Origin: Lentzea guizhouensis
GTDB lineage: Bacteria; Actinomycetota; Actinomycetes; Mycobacteriales; Pseudonocardiaceae
Length of the DNA stretch: 64,000 nucleotides
Assembly: GCF_001701025.1 (NCBI RefSeq)
Contig: NZ_CP016793.1
Coordinates: forward strand, 7,192,001-7,256,000
Direction of reading: 5' to 3'
Below are positions 44,532-53,744 of the stretch, piece after piece (position 1 is the first letter of the stretch; the number at the start of each line of letters is the position of its first letter). The notes beneath the pieces were generated by a model, which had not been told where the DNA came from, searched no databases, and saw only the letters and a program-made list of their open reading frames with translations. The position numbers and the translations under genes are program-made.

Positions 44532-46199
44532 ATGGGACAGCTCGAGGTCGAGTTCGCCGGAGCACGCGAGGGCTCCGGGCCGGTCACCCTGGGACAGGCC
44601 AACGTCCTGGAGTGGATCGGCGAACAGGAGCAGGAGCGCTCCGACATCCTGTGCCGGTTCGTGCCCGTGCCGGCCGGCCGCGGCCTGGAGGACGTCCGGG
44701 AGTCGCTGGCCGTTCTGCTCGCGCGGCACGAGTCGTTGCGCACCACCGTCCAGCCCGGCCCGCAGGCGGTCCAGACCGTCGCGCGCTCCGGCACGCTGGT
44801 CGCCGAGATCCACGAGGGCGACACCGAACCCGTGCTGCGGGAACGCATCGCGGGCACCCGGTTCGACTTCGGCCGCGACCTCCCGTTGCGGGTCGCGATC
44901 TCCACCCGCGACGGCGAACCGCACGTGGTGGCACTCGCGTTGTCCCACCTGGCCGCGGACTTCGCGAGCATGGAGCTGCTGGCCGCCCAGTTCGCCCGGA
45001 TGCTGGCCGACCCGGCCGAGCGCGTGGCCGGACCCCTGGCCCTGCAGCCACTGGACCAGGCGGAGCACGAGTCGCAGCCACCCGCACGACGCCGTGCCGG
45101 GTCGGCGTTGCGGTTCTGGGAGACGCAGCTGCGGCGCATGCCGCAGGCGATGTTCTCGCACCCGCCGCTGGGCCCGGCGGGCTGCCGGGAGGGCTACCTG
45201 AAGTCGCGTGCGGCGGGCCTGGTGCTGCCGTCGCTGGTGGCGCGCACGGGCGTCAGCCACTCGACGGTGCTGCTGGCGATGGCGGCGACGCTGCTGGCGG
45301 TGCGCACCGGCAACCCGCGCGGTGCGCTGGTGTCGATCTGCGGCAACCGCTTCCGACCGGGCACGGCCTCCTACGTCGGGACGATCGCACAGGACGCGCT
45401 GGTGCCGTTCGAGCTCGGCTCGTCCACTGTGGACGACGCAGTGCGCGGGGTGCGGCTCGCGACCATGAACGCCTACCGCTACAGCCAGTTCGACGCGCGG
45501 AAGCTCTGGCCGGTGATGGACGCCGTCGCCGATGAACGCGGCACGCGGTTCCAGCGCGACTGCGTCTTCAACGACGTCGGCGCGCACCAGGAGGACCGCG
45601 TGACCGACCCGGCGCCGGTGGACCTGGAGGAGGTGGCCGGCGCGCTGCCGGACACCGCGTTCCAGTGGCTGCCCGCGTCGTCCTACCCCGTCGCCTGCTA
45701 CTTCACCGTGATCCGGGCGGGCCGTGAGGTGGAGCTCGCGCTGTACGGCGACACCCGGTACCTGCCGGAGCCGGACATCGAGGCGTTCCTGCGCGGGGTG
45801 GAGGCGTTGGTCGTCGCCTCGGCCACGCGGCCGGTGCCGGTGGCGGAAGTGGCTTCGCTGACCGGGATCACCCCGGTCGAGCGCGGTGCCGGCTGGGTGT
45901 GCCGGGACTCCTGCTGGGTGGAGGTCGCGGCGGTGCAGCGGTTGCTCGACGACGTCCTCGACGGCCCGGCGCGGGTGTTCGACCACGGCGGGGAGCTGGT
46001 CGCCTACGTCACCGGGTCCGTGACCCCGCGGGAGGCGCACGTCCGGTGTCTGGCCGCCTTGCCGGGGCGCTACACCACCGTCGCGCCGAACCGGTACGTC
46101 GTGGTCGCCCGTGCCCCCGGCGATCTCACCGACCGGGCGGCGTGGTCGGCCCAGCCCGTGCTGGCCGAGGGGACCGGCCGGTCAGGCGAGACCGCGTGA
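44532..46199 (+). CDS. Stand-alone condensation-domain protein (NRPS type)
   Basis: 555 residues. It has the condensation-domain layout: LAVLLARHESLRT near the start, FDFGRDLPLRVAI, and the active-site motif as SHLAADF (H139 to D143). The first His of HHxxxDG is Ser and the Gly is Phe, but the catalytic second His and the Asp are kept. The domain covers about 430 residues; the rest (GAGWVCRDSCWVEVAAVQRLLDDVL...) resembles a truncated carrier-interaction or adenylation C-terminal region. No A or T domain. It probably forms an amide or ester from carrier-bound substrates. Divergent from the operon. Confidence 0.87.
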   Translation: MGQLEVEFAGAREGSGPVTLGQANVLEWIGEQEQERSDILCRFVPVPAGRGLEDVRESLAVLLARHESLRTTVQPGPQAVQTVARSGTLVAEIHEGDTEPVLRERIAGTRFDFGRDLPLRVAISTRDGEPHVVALALSHLAADFASMELLAAQFARMLADPAERVAGPLALQPLDQAEHESQPPARRRAGSALRFWETQLRRMPQAMFSHPPLGPAGCREGYLKSRAAGLVLPSLVARTGVSHSTVLLAMAATLLAVRTGNPRGALVSICGNRFRPGTASYVGTIAQDALVPFELGSSTVDDAVRGVRLATMNAYRYSQFDARKLWPVMDAVADERGTRFQRDCVFNDVGAHQEDRVTDPAPVDLEEVAGALPDTAFQWLPASSYPVACYFTVIRAGREVELALYGDTRYLPEPDIEAFLRGVEALVVASATRPVPVAEVASLTGITPVERGAGWVCRDSCWVEVAAVQRLLDDVLDGPARVFDHGGELVAYVTGSVTPREAHVRCLAALPGRYTTVAPNRYVVVARAPGDLTDRAAWSAQPVLAEGTGRSGETA

Positions 46200-46204
46200 G
46201 CGCG

Positions 46205-46244
46205 GTGCGGTGACCACGATCTCGAAGATTCGTGGTCACCGCAC
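46205..46244. terminator. Bidirectional hairpin terminator
   Basis: Perfect 15-base arms (GTGCGGTGACCACGA and TCGTGGTCACCGCAC) with a 10-base loop between the condensation-domain gene and the convergent luxR gene; the luxR stop lies inside the right arm. Confidence 0.7.
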
Positions 46245-48953
46245 CAGCCGCTGCGCAACGCCGACCCTCGACTTGACGCCCAGCTTCGTGAACACCCGCG
46301 CGAGGTGGGCCTCCACCGTCTTCACCGACAGGAACAGCTTCGCGGCGATCTCCCGGTTGGTCAGCCCGGCCGCCACGAGCTCGGCCACCTCGCGTTCCCG
46401 TCCGGACAGCGCGTCCACCGTGCCGGCGGCTTCCGGCCGGCGCGGCCGGGGAGCCCTGGCACCGAGCCTGCTCTCGCTGTTGCGGACCGACGCGAGCAGC
46501 CAGGTCGCGTCGCACGCCGCGTACCCCTCCTTGGCGCGGCCGAACCAGGTTCGCGCGCCCTGCAGATCTCCGGCAGCCGCAAGGCTTTCGGCGCCCAGGC
46601 GGACGCCATCGCGACGTGCAGGGGAGACGCGGCACGGGTGAACCACTCCGCCGCGGCCTCGGCCTCGGCCACCGAGGCGGGCAGCTGTCCGCAGTGGGCG
46701 AGCACACGGGTGCGGGCCAGGTGCGCCAGGCCGCGGTGGAACGGCAGGTCGAGCGCGCGGGCGTGCCCCAGTGCCTGCTCGGACAGCTCCAGCGCCTCGT
46801 CCCACGACCGCAACGCCGACTTCGCCACCGCCAGCGACGAACGCCAGTGCACCGCCGCGAGACCGGTGGCCTCGGAGTCCAGGTACCCGGCGACGCGCGT
46901 GACGACAGCGGCCGGCCGGTCGGCGAGCAGCTGCGCCGTCACGACCGCCGCGTCCGCTTCGGCCGTCCACCAGGCGGAGCTGGGCGACGAGGTCGCCGCC
47001 AGGTCCAGTGCGGCGTGCGGGCCCTGCCGCCACACCGCGGTCCGCAGCCGGACCGCGTCCGCCATCGCCTTCAGCTCCGCGCTGTCGATGGCGGCCGCGG
47101 CGTCGTACGCCTCTTGTCCCTCCTGCCACGCCACGTCCAGCCGTCCGGTCCGTTCGGCCAGCGCCGAGCTCGCGACCAGCAGGTACGGCATGACGTGCAC
47201 CCGTCCGTTGGCCAGCGCGATCTCCTTGCCGCGCGCGAGGTGCCGTTCCGCGTTGCCGTAGTGCTCGAGGTGCAGCTCCAGCCACGCCAGCGGTGGCAGC
47301 ACGTGCAGGTGGTCACGCAGTTCGGCGTCGCCCAGCCCGTCCACCCCGCGTGCCGCCTCCGCCAGCAGCTCGCGCGCGGCCGGCACGTCGCCCTGCAGCA
47401 GCGTCGCCAGTCCCTGCAACGTCGTTCCCGCGACCTGGCCGGGGTCACCGCCGCGCAGCCCGTCCTCGACGGCGTCCGCGCGTGTCCAGCGCACGCCACC
47501 AGGTCGCCCTGGAGCAGCTCCGCCGCCGCCAGCTCGACCACCAGCGGCCCGCTGCCCTCACCGGCCGCGAGGAGCTCGGCCTCCAGCAACGCCCGTGACT
47601 CGTCCAACCGCCCCAGCAGCCGATCGGCCAACGCGTACAGCCGCACCGCCTCGCGCCGGTGCGTGCCCGCGGACTCCAGCACGTCGTGCAGGATCTCCCG
47701 GCTCTCCCCGGGCCGGTCGCTCAACGCCACCGCCCTGGCCAGCAACAGCAGCAGCTCCGCCCACCGCGGGTGCGACTGCGGCATCATCCGCACCGCCGCG
47801 CGCAACCAGTCCGCCGCACAGGCGGGTGCCGTCTCCAGCGCGACGGCCGCCGCGTCGACCAGCGCCTCCGCCGTGTGCTGATCGCCCACACCCGCCTTGC
47901 TCAGGTGATGTGCGCGCAGGGCGAGCGACCCGCCACGCGCCCGCAGGTGTTCCTCCGCCCTGCGGTGTGCGGCGATGCGCCACGCCGGTCCGGCCGACTG
48001 GTAGGCGGCGGCGCGCACCAGCGGGTGCCGGAACCGGAACCGCGCGCCCACGGTGTGCAGCACCCCATGGCCACGAGCTCGTCGAGCGCCCCGAACACCT
48101 CGCTCTCCGGCCGACCGGCGATGCCGGCCACGAGGTCCGGCTCGGCCTGGTCACCGGCGACGGCCGCGGCGTGCGCGACCAGCCGCGTGCCGTCGCCCAG
48201 CGTCCGCAGCTCCGAGGCCAGCAACGCGCGCAGCCGGCGCGGCATGTCCTCCGGATCGCTGTGCTCACGGGTGGCGAGCCCGGCCAGCGTTCGCTCGTCG
48301 GCGAGCGCGAGAGCGTCGAGGTAGAGCGGGTTTCCACCGGTGACGGCCATCAGCAACCGTCTTCGCCGCACCGGCAGGTCCGGCAGCAGCTGCGCCACCG
48401 CCACCTCGTCCAGCGGCGCGGGTGCCAGCCGCGTCACCGCCGCCCGTACGGGCCAGCGCGCCGGGCAGCCCGGCGGCACGCGATGCCCCTGGTAGGCGAC
48501 CGCGACCAGCAACGGCGCCACCGGCAGGTCCAGCAGCAGGTTCTCCAGCAGCTCCTGCGACGCCTCGTCCGCCAGGTGCAGGTCGTCCAGCAACAGGGCG
48601 AGCCCCGGTGGCCGCGCCCGCCGCGCCAGCACCTGGCGCACCGGGCGGTGCAACCGGTGCGCCTCGGCACCGGCACCCATCTCCGTGATGACCGACGAGA
48701 TTTCCTCGTCCGCCTCCGCGACGATCCCGAAACGCTGGTCGCGCGCGTAATCCCCGGCCCGGCCCAATACCAATTCGAGTGAGTGGTCTTCAACCGTTCG
48801 GGCTAGCTCGTCGAGTAATCGGGTCTTCCCCATTCCGGTTTCCCCGTAGATCTCGACGACCTGCGGCTCACCGGCCACCACACGGGCCACCACCTGGTGC
48901 AACGCGTCGACCTCTGATCGTCTGCCGACAATTGGTGACCTGGCGCCCAGCAC
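46236..48953 (-). pseudogene. LAL-type LuxR transcriptional regulator, three frameshifts
   Basis: Pieced together it is about 906 residues: an N-terminal ATPase (Walker A YGETGMGKTRLLDEL, Walker B ALLLDDLHLADEA), TPR-like helical repeats in the middle, and a C-terminal LuxR helix-turn-helix ([25 protein letters not shown]). Frame changes occur near 48062 (a C run), 47495 and 46608, each equivalent to one lost base in the same direction, together exactly one codon. All domains read well once corrected. The likely role is pathway-specific activator for the neighbouring cluster; expression would be lost if the frameshifts are real. Confidence 0.82.
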
Positions 48954-49076
48954 GGCGTCCCCCCGCGTTCCGCAATTCCACCCAAATGCGAACGCGTCGA
49001 TGCTATGGGTCGGGCACCGGCACCGTCGATCAGCTCATCGGACGCAGCTCATTCCACCGGCCCGCATCGGGAATTG

Positions 49077-50282
49077 CTATTGCGCCGATAGCGGGTGGGA
49101 GGACGCGGGCCTGGTCCCGTGCCAGTCCAGGCACACCACCATCGCGTCGTCGGAGACGGTCCGGGTGTCGCGGTGTCCCGCGAGCTGCCGGAGGACCTCC
49201 CGGGGCATCTGGGCCGCGGGCAGCAGGCGGGTCAGGTTGATCGCGCGGGCCAGTGCGCGTTCGCTGTAGCGCTCGCCGGAGGGGGAGGCCACGTCGTACA
49301 CGCCGTCGCTGACGAAGATCAGCCGGTCACCCGGCTGGACGTGGAACTCCTCGGTGGCGTACTGGCTGTCGTCGAACATGCCGAGGGGGAGCTGGGCGTC
49401 GAAGGTGACGGGTTCGACGGTGTTGCCCCGCTGGCGCCACATGCGGGGTGATCCCGCGTCGACGACCTCGACGCGTCCGGTCTTCAGCTCGAACCGCAGC
49501 AGCAGGACCGAGACGTGCGACCGGCCCGCGTGCTGGCCGTAGACCGCCTGGTCGGCCAGCGCGGCCTGGTCGGCGAGCGGGACGCCGGCGCGGCGGGCGT
49601 TGCGCAGGGCGTTGATCGTGAGGTTGGTCAGCAGGGCGGCGTCGATGCCCTCGCCCATGCCGTTGGTGACGGTGAGCGTGAGGTGCTCGGCGGTGGTCGA
49701 CCAGTCGAAGTTGTCGCCGTAGATGGCGTAGGCGGGCTCCAGCTGCGCGCCCAGGTCGTACTCGGACCGCTTGCAGGACCTGCCCGGCAGCAGCTGCCAC
49801 TGCATCTCTGCGGCCAGGGTCAGCCGGGCCGCCCGGCGGGCCTGCAGGTACAGGTCGGTGTCGCGTTCGGCGACGACGATCTCGTGGCCGAGGGTCTGGG
49901 CGATGGTGACCAGCTCGGCCAGGACGTCCGGTGCCGGTGTCTTCGGCAGGCCGACGGCCAGCACGCCGAGGCGGTCGCCGCGCACGGTGACGGGCAGGTA
50001 CGCCGTCACCGTGGAGTCGGCGTGGCGTTCGACGAACTCCTGCTGCGCGCCGAAGGCCTGGCCCGGGACGCTGCCGTTCACCGGGATCGGCTGGCTCGTG
50101 TAGGGCAGCTCCGCGACCTGTTGCAGCATGGTCAGCGCGTAGTCGGCCATCAGCAGGTCCACCGCGTCGGCCCGGTACAGCTGTCTCAGGTGTGCGCGCG
50201 CGACGTTGAGCAGGTCGTGCGGTGCGGCGGTCCGCAGGGCCTGCTCGACGACGAGATATCTGTTCACCGCTGGTGCGGCCAC
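49077..50282 (-). CDS. GAF-like plus PP2C (SpoIIE-type) serine phosphatase
   Basis: 401 residues from GTG 50282. The N-terminal about 160 residues resemble a GAF sensor (LMADYALTMLQQVAELPYTSQPI, LPVTVRGDRLGVLAVGLPK). The SpoIIE phosphatase follows: AEMQWQLLPGR, GDNFDW, TVTNGMGEGIDAALLT, FVSDGVYDVASP and the final DDAMVV. The usual first metal-binding Asp pair (GGDxxD) is here GDNFD, so activity is likely but altered. Expected to dephosphorylate an anti-sigma antagonist. Divergent from a MarR gene. Confidence 0.88.
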   Translation of the reverse strand: MAAPAVNRYLVVEQALRTAAPHDLLNVARAHLRQLYRADAVDLLMADYALTMLQQVAELPYTSQPIPVNGSVPGQAFGAQQEFVERHADSTVTAYLPVTVRGDRLGVLAVGLPKTPAPDVLAELVTIAQTLGHEIVVAERDTDLYLQARRAARLTLAAEMQWQLLPGRSCKRSEYDLGAQLEPAYAIYGDNFDWSTTAEHLTLTVTNGMGEGIDAALLTNLTINALRNARRAGVPLADQAALADQAVYGQHAGRSHVSVLLLRFELKTGRVEVVDAGSPRMWRQRGNTVEPVTFDAQLPLGMFDDSQYATEEFHVQPGDRLIFVSDGVYDVASPSGERYSERALARAINLTRLLPAAQMPREVLRQLAGHRDTRTVSDDAMVVCLDWHGTRPASSHPLSAQ

Positions 50283-50374
50283 GAGGTGCCTGCCTTCTGT
50301 TGACGGGTGCCGATCATGCAACGTGGGTGCGGCCGGACATGACACCGGACCACGGGGAGTGCGACAGTGGGGAC

Positions 50375-50866
50375 GTGAACCGGATTCGGCCACACGCCAC
50401 AGTCGACGACGTGCTCCTGGTTCTCACCCAGGTGGTCGAACAGGTCGAGGTGATGTGGGAACGGAGCAAGGACGTCTCGCCCGCCCCGTTGTCGGTGTCG
50501 CAGCTGCGCGTGCTGTTCGTGCTCGAGAGGTCCGAGGGCGCGAACCTGCGCGCGCTCGGTGAGGCGCTGGACGCCGCGCCGTCGTCCGTCAGCCGCCTGT
50601 GCGACCGGCTGCAGGCGGTCGGCTTCCTGGAACGCGGGCTGAGCGCCACCAGCCGGCGCGAGGTCGAGCTGACGCTGAGCGAGCGCGGGCGGGCCTACCT
50701 GGCCGAACTGCGTGAGCGGCGGCGCGAGCACCTCCGCGACGTCGTCGGCACCCTGCCGGCCGCGGCCCGGTCGACGCTGGTCACCGGACTGCGGCAGTTG
50801 CGTGACGCGGCCCCGGTGGTGCACCGGCTGGACGACGACGGCGAACCGGGAACGCAGTCCGCCTGA
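50375..50866 (+). CDS. MarR family transcriptional regulator
   Basis: 163 residues. SVSQLRVLFVLERSEGANLRALGEALDAAPSSVSRLCDRLQ and the wing STSRREVELTLSERG-like stretch define the MarR fold. GTG 50375 was chosen for the GTGGGG ribosome site just upstream; an ATG at 50339 would add 12 residues. It precedes the RsbW-type ATPase and SpoIIE phosphatase genes; a MarR-like palindrome lies between it and them, so it probably controls that pair. Confidence 0.9.
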   Translation: MNRIRPHATVDDVLLVLTQVVEQVEVMWERSKDVSPAPLSVSQLRVLFVLERSEGANLRALGEALDAAPSSVSRLCDRLQAVGFLERGLSATSRREVELTLSERGRAYLAELRERRREHLRDVVGTLPAAARSTLVTGLRQLRDAAPVVHRLDDDGEPGTQSA

Positions 50867-50945
50867 CCTCCAGACCGCCACGCTCGCCACCTGTCCAATC
50901 TCGTGCGCCGCAACGGCGTTCATCACCGGACCGGTCTGCTAACGT

Positions 50946-50959
50946 TTGTCGTGCGACAA
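50946..50959. promoter_or_regulatory. Probable MarR operator
   Basis: Perfect dyad TTGTCG-TG-CGACAA, the shape common for MarR-family sites, upstream of the anti-sigma-like ATPase gene (51047) and downstream of marR. The flanking sequence is AT-rich compared with the rest of the window, as expected of a promoter. Confidence 0.72.
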
Positions 50960-51046
50960 TAGTTTAGTGACGGGGACATTCGACGGTCGGGGCTGGCGTG
51001 GCGACAGGGGGCACAGCGGTGCGCTTGCCGATCCCGGGCCGGCGGC

Positions 51047-51487
51047 ATGCGGCCAGGTGACCCTCCGGCGCAGCAGCCGCCGACCTCGTCCCCGCAGACC
51101 CACCGGGTCGCCTCGGGAGCGGACCTGCTCGCCGCTCGGCAGGCGGTGCGGGCGGCAGCCGTCGCGGCGGGGTTCGACCTCATCGGCCAGACCAAGGTGG
51201 TGACCGCGGCGAGCGAGCTCGTCCGCAACGCCTACATCCACGGCGGTGGCGGCACCATGGACATCACCCCGATCGTCGGGCAGAGCGGCCGCCTCGGCCT
51301 GCGGCTGCGGATCAGCGACGACGGACCCGGCATCCTCGACGTGGACGCGGCGCTCGCCGACGGGTTCAGCACCAGCGCCGGCCTGGGTCACGGCCTCGAC
51401 GGAACGCGCAGACTCGTCGACGAGTTCCACATCGACACGGCGGCGGGTGCGGGCACCACGGTCACCGTCGTGAGATGGGCTCCGTGA
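51047..51487 (+). CDS. RsbT/RsbW-type GHKL ATPase (anti-sigma regulatory factor)
   Basis: 146 residues. N-box VVTAASELVRNAYIHGGGGTM, G1 box ISDDGPGI and G2 box SAGLGHGLDGTRRLVDEF identify the GHKL serine-kinase fold. This length and the kept glycine-rich lid fit RsbT-like switch kinases. Followed 40 bases later by a SpoIIE phosphatase, giving a kinase/phosphatase pair under a MarR-type operator. Confidence 0.9.
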   Translation: MRPGDPPAQQPPTSSPQTHRVASGADLLAARQAVRAAAVAAGFDLIGQTKVVTAASELVRNAYIHGGGGTMDITPIVGQSGRLGLRLRISDDGPGILDVDAALADGFSTSAGLGHGLDGTRRLVDEFHIDTAAGAGTTVTVVRWAP

Positions 51488-51527
51488 CGCAGTCCTCGAC
51501 CCCTGTTCCCTCCCGGAGACCACCCTC

Positions 51528-52766
51528 ATGATCGCTGACCTGCCGGGCACCCCTGCTGTGGCCGATGACGTCCACGCGCTGCGCGCGCAGATCCGGTCGT
51601 TGTGCGACGCGCACGGCGTGTCACTCGAGCTCCGGGCCAGACTGGTGCTCAGCGCGACCGCGTTGGTGCGCGAGCAGCTGACCACCGGCCCCGCGACCGT
51701 CCACGGCGACCTCCGCACCGAGCGGGACGGCACGTCCGCCACCCTGGTCGTGACCGTGCCCCTCCTCGCGCCACTCGACCTCGCCGGGCCGCTCACCCTC
51801 CCCCTGCCACCCGACCCCACCGACGCGCCCGCGGCCGTCTGGCGTGTTCCCGTGCAGGCCCACCCGCGCGGTGGTCAACCGGCGGACGTCATCGACGACC
51901 AGAGCGCGACCGAGCTGGAACTGCGCGCCCTGCTGGCCCGCAACGACGCGCTGGAACGCGAACACCTCCAGCTCAAGCACGAACTGTCCGAGACCAACAG
52001 CGGCGTCGTCGCCATGTACGTCGAGCTGGAGGAGCGGGACGAACAACTCCGCCGGGCACACGCCGTGATCTTCCGCGAGCTCGAGGACGCCCTCCGCCCG
52101 CCACCGCCGATCGTCCCCGGCGTCGAGCTCGGGGTGCACTACCAGCCCGCCGACCGCGACGCCCCCACCGGCGGCGACCTCTACGACTGGTTCGTCCTGG
52201 CCGACGGCACCCTGCAGATCACCGTCGTCGACGCCGTCGGCCACGGCGTCACCTGCACCCGCAACGCCTTGAACGTCACCCACACCATCCGCACCCTCAG
52301 CCTCGACGGCCACCCGCTCGAGCACCTGGTGCGCCGGGCCGCCGAGATCGGCGACGGCCTCATGGCCACGCTGCTGATCGCCCGCCTGGACCCGCGCACC
52401 GGTGCCCTGCGCCTGGCCGGCGGCGGCCACCCACCCGCACTGCTGGTGCCCGCCACGGGCGAACCCCGGTACCTGCCGGCCAAGGGGCGCGGAGTCGGGT
52501 TCCCCTCGCCCGGCAGCACCGGCGTCCACGACAGCGTGCTCCTGCCGGGAGACCAGCTGCTGCTCTACACCGACGGGCTCGTGGAGAGCCGCGGCGACGT
52601 GGAGGAAGGCGAGCTCCGCCTCGTCCGCACCGCGCAGGCCTACGCGCGTCGGCCGCTCAGCGAGTCACTGCCCGCGGTCGTCGAGGACATGCACGACGTC
52701 GTCCTGTACACCGACGACACCGTGCTGCTGGGCGCCCGCTTCACCGGAACCGGACCGGCCGGTTGA
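51528..52766 (+). CDS. SpoIIE-type PP2C phosphatase with coiled-coil linker
   Basis: 412 residues. The first about 110 residues look like a degenerate GHKL domain (ELRARLVLSATALVREQL) with no G boxes. A coiled coil follows (about 125-185: LELRALLARNDALEREHLQL). The phosphatase core has PTGGDLYDW (metal-binding Asp pair), VDAVGHGVTCTRNAL, LRLAGGGHPPALL, LLYTDGLVESRGDVEEG and a terminal DDTVLL. It probably opposes the upstream kinase on an STAS partner encoded elsewhere. Confidence 0.92.
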   Translation: MIADLPGTPAVADDVHALRAQIRSLCDAHGVSLELRARLVLSATALVREQLTTGPATVHGDLRTERDGTSATLVVTVPLLAPLDLAGPLTLPLPPDPTDAPAAVWRVPVQAHPRGGQPADVIDDQSATELELRALLARNDALEREHLQLKHELSETNSGVVAMYVELEERDEQLRRAHAVIFRELEDALRPPPPIVPGVELGVHYQPADRDAPTGGDLYDWFVLADGTLQITVVDAVGHGVTCTRNALNVTHTIRTLSLDGHPLEHLVRRAAEIGDGLMATLLIARLDPRTGALRLAGGGHPPALLVPATGEPRYLPAKGRGVGFPSPGSTGVHDSVLLPGDQLLLYTDGLVESRGDVEEGELRLVRTAQAYARRPLSESLPAVVEDMHDVVLYTDDTVLLGARFTGTGPAG

Positions 52767-52796
52767 GCCGGACTGGGCGTCCTCACGCCGTCTTGG

Positions 52797-53744
52797 TCAG
52801 GCTTCCGGACCGCCGGCCGGTACCTCGACCACCGGCAGCTCCCTGCGCAGCAGACCCGGCACGAAGTCGCCCATCCAGTCCGTGGTCCCCCAGAGGAGCT
52901 CCGCCTCCTCCCGCAGCTCGCCGAACTCCGCCTTCGTGATCTTCACCCGCTGCCCCGCCAACGCGCCTGTCTGGTAGTTCTTCCAGTACCAGTTGGGCCG
53001 GAAGAGGCCGCGATCGGTCTCCTGCAGGGTGAAGATCCCGTTCTCGTCCTCCAGCAGGTACGGCGCCATGGCGTACTGGGCCAGCTTGCCGTCGCGGTAC
53101 ATCAGGAAGAAGTCGAGGAGCTGGAGCGCGGCGAACCCGGTGATCTTGACGCCGGCGCGGAAGGTGACGCGGGGCCCCAGTTTCACCTGGTGGCGTTCGG
53201 CCCATTTCGCGATGTTGCCCTCTTCCGCGGCGTCCACCGCGTTGAGCTCTCGTCCCGCGCCGAGATCGGTCCGCCGGCGCTTGATGATCACCTGTTCCGC
53301 GGCCCTCTTCGCCTCGTCCAGCGCCGACGCGAGGCTGCGTCGTCCCGACTCCTGGATGTTCAGGACCGCCTTGACCTCGTGCACCTCGATGGTCGTGGAC
53401 CTGTTCTTGATGAGAGTCGACCAGGTGTGCTTGTCCTTGTAGAGCCGCTGCGCGATCTCCCTGGCCGTTGAGCCCGTGTAGACGACGGCCTCGCCGTCGA
53501 TCGTTCCGCGGACGGTGTAGACGTGGCCGATCACGACCGGCTGGGCTGCGGCCGGTGCCGGTGGACCGGTGCGCTGGACCGTCGAACCCCGCAGGAGTGC
53601 AGTGGCGGCGGCGTTGCCGGCGTCGCGCTGCAGTGCGAGGAACCGGGCGGCGGCGGGTGAACCTGGCGTCACGGGCCTGGCTGGTGCCGCGGCGGCGTCA
53701 TGCGCTGGTTTCGCGGGCTTCTCGTGCAGGTTCACGAGAGCCAC
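52797..53744 (-). CDS. Putative effector/toxin: LQR-GN leader and GIY-YIG-like domain
   Basis: 315 residues from GTG 53744 (a longer form from 53798 is possible). Residues 35-58 read FLALQRDAGNAAATALLRG then VQR, the LQR..GN..V leader found in many actinobacterial DUF4157/eCIS-associated cargo proteins. Residues about 74-160 look like a GIY-YIG nuclease: VYTVRG, VVYTGST, Arg100 in QRL, and Glu in RAAEQVIIKR. The C-terminal about 150 residues (FAALQLLDFFLMYRDGKLAQY, NGIFTLQETDRGLF) are unrecognised. No immunity gene or injection machinery is nearby. Convergent with the SpoIIE gene. Confidence 0.72.
   Translation of the reverse strand: MALVNLHEKPAKPAHDAAAAPARPVTPGSPAAARFLALQRDAGNAAATALLRGSTVQRTGPPAPAAAQPVVIGHVYTVRGTIDGEAVVYTGSTAREIAQRLYKDKHTWSTLIKNRSTTIEVHEVKAVLNIQESGRRSLASALDEAKRAAEQVIIKRRRTDLGAGRELNAVDAAEEGNIAKWAERHQVKLGPRVTFRAGVKITGFAALQLLDFFLMYRDGKLAQYAMAPYLLEDENGIFTLQETDRGLFRPNWYWKNYQTGALAGQRVKITKAEFGELREEAELLWGTTDWMGDFVPGLLRRELPVVEVPAGGPEA

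Noticed and set aside
35593..46199. Modular NRPS or PKS assembly line
   Set aside because: There is no adenylation, acyltransferase or multi-domain synthase; only a free ACP, a KAS III and a lone condensation domain.
52797..53744. A complete contractile injection locus
   Set aside because: Only the cargo-like leader is seen; no sheath, tube, baseplate or AAA+ gene lies in the window.
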